From Larix kaempferi (taxonomy: Eukaryota > Streptophyta > Pinopsida > Pinales > Pinaceae), in the NCBI GenBank assembly GCA_027924585.1, contig BSBM01000319.1, forward strand, positions 4,617,001 through 4,681,000: 64,000 bases of DNA, read 5' to 3'. Made by a program: the position numbers and the translations under genes. Below the pieces are notes generated by a model that saw nothing but the letters and a program-made list of their open reading frames with translations, searched no databases and had not been told where the DNA came from. Positions 8,788 through 19,473 of the stretch are shown here, one piece after another. The stretch's first letter is position 1, and each line of letters starts with the position of its first letter.

Positions 8788-8918
8788 GTGGTATCAGAGC
8801 GGTCTGCTCTTTGATTGTTTCTCGGTGCATGTCCCCGACGAGGTCAGGATACAGAGAGTTGGGTCTCGAACTAGTTTCACTTGGGGAAGACCACTCTCGC
8901 CGCCCCAAACGGCCTCCC

Positions 8919-11022
8919 ATGGCGGAAGAAAAGAGAGACGACGGAGCAGTAGATCCTATCAAGTTGTTGCTCGAGGAAGCCCTCGCGCGACAGAGGATCG
9001 AGATGATGGATAATTTCGCCCAAATCCTTCAACGCATGCCAACAGCGGCAAATGCACCCTCAACGAGCAGCCATTTCGGAGATACGACTCCCTTCAAGGT
9101 ACAAGTTAATTTTGATATCCCCTTGTTTGAAGGCCAAATCGATGCCGATGCTCTAGATAAATGGTTGAATCTACTAGAAGGGTATTTCTCTGTCCACAAA
9201 TTTTCCGACAGGGAAAAGATCATCTTTGCGCTCCTTAAGGCCGTCCCCCATGTCAAAAATTGGTGGGAAACTTATTGTGAGCAAAACTCGTCAGACGAGT
9301 CTGGATTGTTTGAATATTCCAATCCCACTTGGGCCTCTTTTATAGATGCCGTCAAGGAACAATATTACCCTGTTGGAAACTATGATGACCAGTACACAAA
9401 ATGGACCATTCTGCATCAAGAGAGGGACCAAACGGTGTCGGAGTACACCAACAAATTTCATACCTTGCGCACAAAGCTAGGTATCAAGGACTCCGAGCGG
9501 CACCTAGTACTGAAATATCGCAGTGGCCTACACCGGTACATCCGAACAGAGATGGATTTCCTGGAAATCTCTTCACTCGGATCCACCTATCGATATGCTG
9601 TCAAAATTGAGCAGAAATTTCAACAAAAGAACAAGCGTGACTTCGGACCTGTGCAGAAGCAGGGCAAGGGAAACTTTGGCTCGCAGAGCACGGGGCAAGA
9701 AAAGGATAACCAATCCCAACCACAGGCGAAGAAGGGTAAAGAAAAGACAAAGAAGGAAACCGGGAAGTGGTGCGAGTTCCACAAAAGCCCCTGGCACAAC
9801 ACTGATGATTGTCGCTCAAAACAGTCATTGGTGGCTGAGATCAAAGCTTCAGAATCAGATCCCAGTTTCGATTCTGACTCGGAACCTAATTTCACGGGCC
9901 GCGCAAAAAGGGAAGCAGATAATTGATGCAGAACCCAGTGCCGTTGTTGCCACCACACAGATTCAGCCAGAGGAGCCTGAAGAGTCGGAGGCAGAGGAGC
10001 GCCTTTTCCACTCACAGATGTGGGTGAAGGGAATTCCCCTACATTTTGTTGTGGACAGCGGCAGCCAGAAGAACCTGATCTCAGAAGAAGTCATCAAGAG
10101 ATTGGAGCTACCAATAACGCCACACCCACAACCATACACCATTGGATGGCTAAGCCAAGGACGAAGGATCCGTGTCAGTCACCAATGTCGCCTACCATAT
10201 GGCATCAAGCCCTTCAAAGATGAGGTATTGTGTGATGTGGCCCCACTTGAAGTATGTGATGTTCTTTTAGGACAACCATATATGTGGAAGCGTCATGCTG
10301 TATATGAATCACGACCTCGCAGTGTCATTGTCACTTTGGGAGGACAACTCTATCGGATACCAGAGATAGTTACACCTACCCCAAACGAGCAGGGAAGGAA
10401 GATAATCTCCCACACTGGGAAATTTTCCCTATTCGCAATTGCCACTAAAGGAGAACATCATATCGCAGAGACATCCACAACCTCTGCCCATCATCCCTCT
10501 ACTCAGCAGAAACAAGAAAAACAGAATTTCAGTGCAGCATCGCCTATTCGAGTTCCTTTGCAGTGCAAGGCCACGCATTCAAGGTGCTCCCACAAAAAGA
10601 AACCATCAACACCAATGCAAAATACCACAACAACCAAAACTGTTGAACAGCTCCAGCGCAGCCAGCAACAACAATTACAGCCCTCTGAAGATTTCAAAGA
10701 AAGGCAACCTTTCTGCTTCAACAAATGTCGCACCAAGAGCTCAACTCGACACACAACTCGACATATGATAAGGGATTTAACGCAATGGAGACCATTGCTT
10801 CCTAAGGAGGGAGGATTGATCCAGGTGGATATCGGTGGCAGCCCACCTCTTCCAACTGGCTCAAAACAGTCTTCTGGCAATTTTGGTAAATTACTATTTT
10901 TAGCAGTTTTTCGGGTCCTGAACTTCCGGAGCCATTTTGAGGCCCTAAACGACATTTTTTGGCGATTTGGGGGACCAAATGGTTGCCTCTGGCATGCATT
11001 TGGTCCCAGTCGAAAGTTGTAA
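8919..11022 (+). pseudogene. gag-pro: Gag-protease, unit 4 (+1 frameshift between Gag and protease)
   Basis: One extra G in the run at 9896-9898 shifts the frame after about codon 326, in the linker between zinc knuckle and protease. The shifted frame ends at 9926. Gag with its zinc knuckle is therefore intact, while the protease (open in the next frame to 11022) is cut off. K536N is also present. A Gag-only product of about 336 residues is possible. This insertion explains why the unit is 2,637 bp. Confidence 0.88.
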
Positions 11023-11424
11023 ATCTCGGATAGACCTTTCCAACGGGCTACCGAGCGCCCCAAACGGAGATCGCATGCAAAAGTTACGACCCCGGGAAGT
11101 TGATGTGCTAACTTACCCAAACGGGGCCCACATGACTTTTGGCGCTTCATCTCCTAGGGTTAGGTTTTTGGATGTTTGGGATTCTTTCCCTCATGCTTAT
11201 GATAAATAGGCCCTTTGGCCTCTCTTTGTATTCATCTTGGCACGAATGAGCATAGCGGCCACATCTCTTCTCAGAGATAGCTACCACCATTCTAGCTATT
11301 GTATTTTACAGTCTGTTCTATTTCCGCTATTTAATAGAATATGTGTTTACTGTATCACTGTGTTATTTGCAATATGATTCTGTATATGCTATCTTTTGTT
11401 TCGTTCCCACATAAATCCGGATCA
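10817..11424 (+). repeat. LTR5, 608 bp (short allele A)
   Basis: Private G-to-T in the right arm of the hairpin region (TTTGGTCCC). Hypervariable 12-mer: ggttgcctctgg, shared with LTR13, LTR15 and LTR16. Confidence 0.95.
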
Positions 11425-11555
11425 GTGGTATCAGAGCGGTCTGCTCTTTGATTGTTTCTCGGTGCATGTCCCCGACGAGGTCAGGATACAGAGAGTTGGG
11501 TCTCGAACTAGTTTCACTTGGGGAAGACCACTCTCGCCGACCCAAACGGCCTCCC

Positions 11556-13658
11556 ATGGCGGAAGAAAAGAGAGACGACGGAGCAGTAGATCCTATCAAG
11601 TTGTTGCTCGAGGAAGCCCTCGCGCGACAGAGGATCGAGATGATGGATAATTTCGCCCAAATCCTTCAACGCATGCCAACAGCGGCAAATGCACCCTCAA
11701 CGAGCAGCCATTTCGGAGATACGACTCCCTTCAAGGTACAAGTTAATTTTGATATCCCCTTGTTTGAAGGCCAAATCGATGCCGATGCTCTAGATAAATG
11801 GTTGAATCTACTAGAAGGGTATTTCTCTGTCCACAAATTTTCCGACAGGGAAAAGATCATCTTTGCGCTCCTTAAGGCCGTCCCCCATGTCAAAAATTGG
11901 TGGGAAACTTATTGTGAGCAAAACTCGTCAGACGAGTCTGGATTGTTTGAATATTCCAATCCCACTTGGGCCTCTTTTATAGATGCCGTCAAGGAACAAT
12001 ATTACCCTGTTGGAAACTATGATGACCAGTACACAAAATGGACCATTCTGCATCAAGAGAGGGACCAAACGGTGTCGGAGTACACCAACAAATTTCATAC
12101 CTTGCGCACAAAGCTAGGTATCAAGGACTCCGAGCGGCACCTAGTACTGAAATATCGCAGTGGCCTACACCGGTACATCCGAACAGAGATGGATTTCCTG
12201 TAAATCTCTTCACTCGGATCCACCTATCGATATGCTGTCAAAATTGAGCAGAAATTTCAACAAAAGAACAAGCGTGACTTCGGACCTGTGCAGAAGCAGG
12301 GAAAGGGAAACTTTGGCTCGCAGAGCACGGGGCAAGAAAAGGATAACCAATCCCAACCACAGGCGAAGAAGGGTAAAGAAAAGACAAAGAAGGAAACCGG
12401 GAAGTGGTGCGAGTTCCACAAAAGCCCCTAGCACAACACTGATGATTGTCGCTCAAAACAGTCATTGGTGGCTGAGATCAAAGCTTCAGAATCAGATCCC
12501 AGTTTCGATTCTGACTCGGAACCTAATTTCACGGCCGCGCAAAAAGGGAAGCAGATAATTGATGCAGAACCCAGTGCCGTTGTTGCCACCACACAGATTC
12601 ATCCAGAGGAGCCTGAAGAGTCGGAGGCAGAGGAGCGCCTTTTCCACTCACAGATGTGGGTGAAGGGAATTCCCCTACATTTTGTTGTGGACAGCGGCAG
12701 CCAGAAGAACCTGATCTCAGAAGAAGTCATCAAGAGATTGGAGCTACCAATAACGCCACACCCACAACCATACACCATTGGATGGCTAAGCCAAGGACGA
12801 AGGATCCGTGTCAGTCACCAATGTCGCCTACCATATGGCATCAAGCCCTTCAAAGATGAGGTATTGTGTGATGTGGCCCCACTTGAAGTATGTGATGTTC
12901 TTTTAGGACAACCATATATGTGGAAGCGTCATGCTGTATATGAATCACGACCTCGCAGTGTCATTGTCACTTTGGGAGGACAACTCTATCGGATACCAGA
13001 GATAGTTACACCTACCCCAAACGAGCAGGGAAGGAAGATAATCTCCCACACTGGGAAATTTTCCCTATTCGCAATTGCCACTAAAGGAGAACATCATATC
13101 GCAGAGACATCCACAACCTCTGCCCATCATCCCTCTACTCAGCAGAAAAAAGAAAAACAGAAGTTCAGTGCAGCATCGCCTATTCGAGTTCCTTTGCAGT
13201 GCAAGGCCACGCATTCAAGGTGCTCCCACAAAAAGAAACCATCAACACCAATGCAAAATACCACAACAACCAAAACTGTTGAACAGCTCCAGCGCAGCCA
13301 GCAACAACAATTACAGCCCTCTGAAGATTTCAAAGAAAGGCAACCTTTCTGCTTCAACAAATGTCGCACCAAGAGCTCAACTCGACACACAACTCGACAT
13401 ATGATAAGGGATTTAACGCAATGGAGACCATTGCTTCCTAAGGAGGGAGGATTGATCCAGGTGGATATCGGTGGCAGCCCACCTCTTCCAACTGGCTCAA
13501 AACAGTCTTCTGGCAATTTTGGTATATTACTATTTTTAGCAGTTTTTCGGGTCCTGAACTTCCGGAGCCATTTTGAGGCCCTAAACGACATTTTTTGGCG
13601 ATTTGGGGGACCAAATGGTTGCCCCCGGCATGCATTTGGGCCCAGTCGAAAGTTGTAA
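11556..13658 (+). pseudogene. gag-pro: Gag-protease, unit 5 (two nonsense codons)
   Basis: E216 is TAA (12201-12203), near the end of the Gag domain, and W292 inside the zinc knuckle is TAG (12429-12431). The protease half downstream remains open to 13658 but has no obvious start. It also has Q349H, Q532K and K657I. The W292 stop is shared with unit 12. Confidence 0.9.
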
Positions 13659-14060
13659 ATCTCGGATAGACCTTTCCAACGGGCTACCGAGCGCCCCAAA
13701 CGGAGATCGCATGCAAAAGTTACGACCCCGGGAAGTTGATGTGCTAACTTACCCAAACGGGGCCCACATGACTTTTGGCGCTTCATCTCCTAGGGTTAGG
13801 TTTTTGGATGTTTGGGATTCTTTCCCTCATGCTTATGATAAATAGGCCCTTTGGCCTCTCTTTGTATTCATCTTGGCACGAATGAGCATAGCGGCCACAT
13901 CTCTTCTCAGAGATAGCTACCACCATTCTAGCTATTGTATTTTACAGTCTGTTCTATTTCCGCTATTTAATAGAATATGTGTTTACTGTATCACTGTGTT
14001 ATTTGCAATATGATTCTGTATATGCTATCTTTTGTTTCGTTCCCACATAAATCCGGATCA
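13453..14060 (+). repeat. LTR6, 608 bp (short allele A)
   Basis: Private A-to-T near 13525 (GGTATATT), changing K657 to I in the overlapping gag-pro tail. Hypervariable 12-mer: ggttgcccccgg, shared with LTR7, LTR8 and LTR10. Confidence 0.95.
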
Positions 14061-14191
14061 GTGGTATCAGAGCGGTCTGCTCTTTGATTGTTTCTCGGTG
14101 CATGTCCCCGACGAGGTCAGGATACAGAGAGTTGGGTCTCGAACTAGTTTCACTTGGGGAAGACCACTCTCGCCGCCCCAAACGGCCTCCC

Positions 14192-16294
14192 ATGGCGGAA
14201 GAAAAGAGAGACGACGGAGCAGTAGATCCTATCAAGTTGTTGCTCGAGGAAGCCCTCGCGCGACAGAGGATCGAGATGATGGATAATTTCGCCCAAATCC
14301 TTCAACGCATGCCAACAGCGGCAAATGCACCCTCAACGAGCAGCCATTTCGGAGATACGACTCCCTTCAAGGTACAAGTTAATTTTGATATCCCCTTGTT
14401 TGAAGGCCAAATCGATGCCGATGCTCTAGATAAATGGTTGAATCTACTAGAAGGGTATTTCTCTGTCCACAAATTTTCCGACAGGGAAAAGATCATCTTT
14501 GCGCTCCTTAAGGCCGTCCCCCATGTCAAAAATTGGTGGGAAACTTATTGTGAGCAAAACTCGTCAGACGAGTCTGGATTGTTTGAATATTCCAATCCCA
14601 CTTGGGCCTCTTTTATAGATGCCGTCAAGGAACAATATTACCCTGTTGGAAACTATGATGACCAGTACACAAAATGGACCATTCTGCATCAAGAGAGGGA
14701 CCAAACGGTGTCGGAGTACACCAACAAATTTCATACCTTGCGCACAAAGCTAGGTATCAAGGACTCCGAGCGGCACCTAGTACTGAAATATCGCAGTGGC
14801 CTACACCGGTACATCCGAACAGAGATGGATTTCCTGGAAATCTCTTCACTCGGATCCACCTATCGATATGCTGTCAAAATTGAGCAGAAATTTCAACAAA
14901 AGAACAAGCGTGACTTCGGACCTGTGCAGAAGCAGGGCAAGGGAAACTTTGGCTCGCAGAGCACGGGGCAAGAAAAGGATAACCAAACCCAACCACAGGC
15001 GAAGAAGGGTAAAGAAAAGACAAAGAAGGAAACCGGGAAGTGGTGCGAGTTCCACAAAAGCCCCTGGCACAACACTGATGATTGTCGCTCAAAACAGTCA
15101 TTGGTGGCTGAGATCAAAGCTTCAGAATCAGATCCCAGTTTCGATTCTGACTCGGAACCTAATTTCACGGCCGCGCAAAAAGGGAAGCAGATAATTGATG
15201 CAGAACCCAGTGCCGTTGTTGCCACCACACAGATTCAGCCAGAGGAGCCTGAAGAGTCGGAGGCAGAGGAGCGCCTTTTCCACTCACAGATGTGGGTGAA
15301 GGGAATTCCCCTACATTTTGTTGTGGACAGCGGCAGCCAGAAGAACCTGATCTCAGAAGAAGTCATCAAGAGATTGGAGCTACCAATAACGCCACACCCA
15401 CAACCATACACCATTGGATGGCTAAGCCAAGGACGAAGGATCCGTGTCAGTCACCAATGTCGCCTACCATATGGCATCAAGCCCTTCAAAGATGAGGTAT
15501 TGTGTGATGTGGCCCCACTTGAAGTATGTGATGTTCTTTTAGGACAACCATATATGTGGAAGCGTCATGCTGTATATGAATCACGACCTCGCAGTGTCAT
15601 TGTCACTTTGGGAGGACAACTCTATCGGATACCAGAGATAGTTACACCTACCCCAAACGAGCAGGGAAGGAAGATAATCTCCCACACTGGGAAATTTTCC
15701 CTATTCGCAATTGCCACTAAAGGAGAACATCATATCGCAGAGACATCCACAACCTCTGCCCATCATCCCTCTACTCAGCAGAAACAAGAAAAACAGAAGT
15801 TCAGTGCAGCATCGCCTATTCGAGTTCCTTTGCAGTGCAAGGCCACGCATTCAAGGTGCTCCCACAAAAAGAAACCATCAACACCAATGCAAAATACCAC
15901 AACAACCAAAACTGTTGAACAGCTCCAGCGCAGCCAGCAACAACAATTACAGCCCTCTGAAGATTTCAAAGAAAGGCAACCTTTCTGCTTCAACAAATGT
16001 CGCACCAAGAGCTCAACTCGACACACAACTCGACATATGATAAGGGATTTAACGCAATGGAGACCATTGCTTCCTAAGGAGGGAGGATTGATCCAGGTGG
16101 ATATCGGTGGCAGCCCACCTCTTCCAACTGGCTCAAAACAGTCTTCTGGCAATTTTGGTAAATTACTATTTTTAGCAGTTTTTCGGGTCCTGAACTTCCG
16201 GAGCCATTTTGAGGCCCTAAACGACATTTTTTGGCGATTTGGGGGACCAAATGGTTGCCCCCGGCATGCATTTGGGCCCAGTCGAAAGTTGTAA
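14192..16294 (+). CDS. gag-pro: Gag-protease polyprotein, unit 6 (intact, 700 aa)
   Basis: Consensus except S266T in the nucleocapsid-like basic stretch. All zinc-knuckle and protease residues are kept. Confidence 0.9.
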   Translation: MAEEKRDDGAVDPIKLLLEEALARQRIEMMDNFAQILQRMPTAANAPSTSSHFGDTTPFKVQVNFDIPLFEGQIDADALDKWLNLLEGYFSVHKFSDREKIIFALLKAVPHVKNWWETYCEQNSSDESGLFEYSNPTWASFIDAVKEQYYPVGNYDDQYTKWTILHQERDQTVSEYTNKFHTLRTKLGIKDSERHLVLKYRSGLHRYIRTEMDFLEISSLGSTYRYAVKIEQKFQQKNKRDFGPVQKQGKGNFGSQSTGQEKDNQTQPQAKKGKEKTKKETGKWCEFHKSPWHNTDDCRSKQSLVAEIKASESDPSFDSDSEPNFTAAQKGKQIIDAEPSAVVATTQIQPEEPEESEAEERLFHSQMWVKGIPLHFVVDSGSQKNLISEEVIKRLELPITPHPQPYTIGWLSQGRRIRVSHQCRLPYGIKPFKDEVLCDVAPLEVCDVLLGQPYMWKRHAVYESRPRSVIVTLGGQLYRIPEIVTPTPNEQGRKIISHTGKFSLFAIATKGEHHIAETSTTSAHHPSTQQKQEKQKFSAASPIRVPLQCKATHSRCSHKKKPSTPMQNTTTTKTVEQLQRSQQQQLQPSEDFKERQPFCFNKCRTKSSTRHTTRHMIRDLTQWRPLLPKEGGLIQVDIGGSPPLPTGSKQSSGNFGKLLFLAVFRVLNFRSHFEALNDIFWRFGGPNGCPRHAFGPSRKL

Positions 16295-16706
16295 ATCTCG
16301 GATAGACCTTTCCAACGGGCTACCGAGCGCCCCAAACGGAGATCGCATGCAAAAGTTACGACCCCGGGAAGTTGATGTGCTAACTTACCCAAACGGGGCC
16401 CACATGACTTTTGGCGCTTCATCTCCTAGGGTTAGGTTTTTGGATGTTTGGGATTCTTTCCCTCATGCTTATGATAAATAGGCCCTTTGGCCTCTCTTTG
16501 TATTCATCTTGGCACGAATGAGCATAGCGGCCACATCTCTTCTCAGAGATAGCTACCACCATTCTAGCTATTGTATTTTACAGTCTGTTCTATTTCCGCT
16601 ATTTAATAGAATGTGTTTACTGTATCACTGTGTTATTTGCAATATATCTCTGTATATGATTCTGTATATGCTATCTTTTGTTTCGTTCCCACATAAATCC
16701 GGATCA
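16089..16706 (+). repeat. LTR7, 618 bp (long allele with 2-bp deletion)
   Basis: Two bases are missing next to the candidate poly(A) element (AGAATGTG instead of AGAATATGTG, near 16610). Otherwise it is the long allele. Hypervariable 12-mer: ggttgcccccgg. Confidence 0.95.
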
Positions 16707-16837
16707 GTGGTATCAGAGCGGTCTGCTCTTTGATTGTTTCTCGGTGCATGTCCCCGACGAGGTCAGGATACAGAGAGTTGGGTCTCGAACTAGTTTCACT
16801 TGGGGAAGACCACTCTCGCCGCCCCAAACGGCCTTCC

Positions 16838-18940
16838 ATGGCGGAAGAAAAGAGAGACGACGGAGCAGTAGATCCTATCAAGTTGTTGCTCGAGGAAGCC
16901 CTCGCGCGACAGAGGATCGAGATGATGGATAATTTCGCCCAAATCCTTCAACGCATGCCAACAGCGGCAAATGCACCCTCAACGAGCAGCCATTTCGGAG
17001 ATACGACTCCCTTCAAGGTACAAGTTAATTTTGATATCCCCTTGTTTGAAGGCCAAATCGATGCCGATGCTCTAGATAAATGGTTGAATCTACTAGAAGG
17101 GTATTTCTCTGTCCACAAATTTTCCGACAGGGAAAAGATCATCTTTGCGCTCCTTAAGGACGTCCCCCATGTCAAAAATTGGTGGGAAACTTATTGTGAG
17201 CAAAACTCGTCAGACGAGTCTGGATTGTTTGAATATTCCAATCCCACTTGGGCCTCTTTTATAGATGCCGTCAAGAAACAATATTACCCTGTTGGAAACT
17301 ATGATGACCAGTACACAAAATGGACCATTCTGCATCAAGAGAGGGACCAAACGGTGTCGGAGTACACCAACAAATTTCATACCTTGCGCACAAAGCTAGG
17401 TATCAAGGACTCCGAGCGGCACCTAGTACTGAAATATCACAGTGGCCTACACCGGTACATCCGAACAGAGATGGATTTCCTGGAAATCTCTTCACTCGGA
17501 TCCACCTATCGATATGCTGTCAAAATTGAGCAGAAATTTCAACAAAAGAACAAGCGTGACTTCGGACCTGTGCAGAAGCAGGGCAAGGGAAACTTTGGCT
17601 CGCAGAGCACGGGGCAAGAAAAGGATAACCAATCCCAACCACAGGCGAAGAAGGGTAAAGAAAAGACAAAGAAGGAAACCGGGAAGTGGTGCGAGTTCCA
17701 CAAAAGCCCCTGGCACAACACTGATGATTGTCGCTCAAAACAGTCATTGGTGGCTGAGATCAAAGCTTCAGAATCAGATCCCAGTTTCGATTCTGACTCG
17801 GAACCTAATTTCACGGCCGCGCAAAAAGGGAAGCAGATAATTGATGCAGAACCCAGTGCCGTTGTTGCCACCACACAGATTCAGCCAGAGGAGCCTGAAG
17901 AGTCGGAGGCAGAGGAGCGCCTTTTCCACTCACAGATGTGGGTGAAGGGAATTCCCCTACATTTTGTTGTGGACAGCGGCAGCCAGAAGAACCTGATCTC
18001 AGAAGAAGTCATCAAGAGATTGGAGCTACCAATAACGCCACACCCACAACCATACACCATTGGATGGCTAAGCCAAGGACGAAGGATCCGTGTCAGTCAC
18101 CAATGTCGCCTACCATATGGCATCAAGCCCTTCAAAGATGAGGTATTGTGTGATGTGGCCCCACTTGAAGTATGTGATGTTCTTTTAGGACAACCATATA
18201 TGTGGAAGCGTCATGCTGTATATGAATCACGACCTCGCAGTGTCATTGTCACTTTGGGAGGACAACTCTATCGGATACCAGAGATAGTTACACCTACCCC
18301 AAACGAGCAGGGAAGGAAGATAATCTCCCACACTGGGAAATTTTCCCTATTCGCAATTGCCACTAAAGGAGAACATCATATCGCAGAGACATCCACAACC
18401 TCTGCCCATCATCCCTCTACTCAGCAGAAACAAGAAAAACAGAAGTTCAGTGCAGCATCGCCTATTCGAGTTCCTTTGCAGTGCAAGGCCACGCATTCAA
18501 GGTGCTCCCACAAAAAGAAACCATCAACACCAATGCAAAATACCACAACAACCAAAACTGTTGAACAGCTCCAGCGCAGCCAGCAACAACAATTACAACC
18601 CTCTGAAGATTTCAAAGAAAGGCAACCTTTCTGCTTCAACAAATGTCGCACCAAGAGCTCAACTCGACACACAACTCGACATATGATAAGGGATTTAACG
18701 CAATGGAGACCATTGCTTCCTAAGGAGGGAGGATTGATCCAGGTGGATATCGGTGGCAGCCCACCTCTTCCAACTGGCTCAAAACAGTCTTCTGGCAATT
18801 TTGGTAAATTACTATTTTTAGCAGTTTTTCGGGTCCTGAACTTCCGGAGCCATTTTGAGGCCCTAAACGACATTTTTTGGCGATTTGGGGGACCAAATGG
18901 TTGCCCCCGGCATGCATTTGGGCCCAGTCGAAAGTTGTAA
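16838..18940 (+). CDS. gag-pro: Gag-protease polyprotein, unit 7 (intact frame, three Gag substitutions)
   Basis: A108D, E147K and R201H all fall in the Gag domain, an unusual concentration of charge changes for one copy. The frame and protease are intact. Confidence 0.9.
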   Translation: MAEEKRDDGAVDPIKLLLEEALARQRIEMMDNFAQILQRMPTAANAPSTSSHFGDTTPFKVQVNFDIPLFEGQIDADALDKWLNLLEGYFSVHKFSDREKIIFALLKDVPHVKNWWETYCEQNSSDESGLFEYSNPTWASFIDAVKKQYYPVGNYDDQYTKWTILHQERDQTVSEYTNKFHTLRTKLGIKDSERHLVLKYHSGLHRYIRTEMDFLEISSLGSTYRYAVKIEQKFQQKNKRDFGPVQKQGKGNFGSQSTGQEKDNQSQPQAKKGKEKTKKETGKWCEFHKSPWHNTDDCRSKQSLVAEIKASESDPSFDSDSEPNFTAAQKGKQIIDAEPSAVVATTQIQPEEPEESEAEERLFHSQMWVKGIPLHFVVDSGSQKNLISEEVIKRLELPITPHPQPYTIGWLSQGRRIRVSHQCRLPYGIKPFKDEVLCDVAPLEVCDVLLGQPYMWKRHAVYESRPRSVIVTLGGQLYRIPEIVTPTPNEQGRKIISHTGKFSLFAIATKGEHHIAETSTTSAHHPSTQQKQEKQKFSAASPIRVPLQCKATHSRCSHKKKPSTPMQNTTTTKTVEQLQRSQQQQLQPSEDFKERQPFCFNKCRTKSSTRHTTRHMIRDLTQWRPLLPKEGGLIQVDIGGSPPLPTGSKQSSGNFGKLLFLAVFRVLNFRSHFEALNDIFWRFGGPNGCPRHAFGPSRKL

Positions 18941-19342
18941 ATCTCGGATAGACCTTTCCAACGGGCTACCGAGCGCCCCAACCGGAGATCGCATGCAAAA
19001 GTTACGACCCCGGGAAGTTGATGTGCTAACTTACCCAAACGGGGCCCACATGACTTTTGGCGCTTCATCTCCTAGGGTTAGGTTTTTGGATGTTTGGGAT
19101 TCTTTCCCTCATGCTTATGATAAATAGGCCCTTTGGCCTCTCTTTGTATTCATCTTGGCACGAATGAGCATAGCGGCCACATCTCTTCTCAGAGATAGCT
19201 ACCACCATTCTAGCTATTGTATTTTACAGTCTGTTCTATTTCCGCTATTTAATAGAATATGTGTTTACTGTATCACTGTGTTATTTGCAATATGATTCTG
19301 TATATGCTATCTTTTGTTTCGTTCCCACATAAATCCGGATCA
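18735..19342 (+). repeat. LTR8, 608 bp (short allele A)
   Basis: Private A-to-C near 18981 (CCCAACCGGA). Hypervariable 12-mer: ggttgcccccgg. Confidence 0.95.
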
Positions 19343-19473
19343 GTGGTATCAGAGCGGTCTGCTCTTTGATTGTTTCTCGGTGCATGTCCCCGACGAGGTC
19401 AGGATACAGAGAGTTGGGTCTCGAACTAGTTTCACTTGGGGAAGACCACTCTCGCCGCCCCAAACGGCCTCCC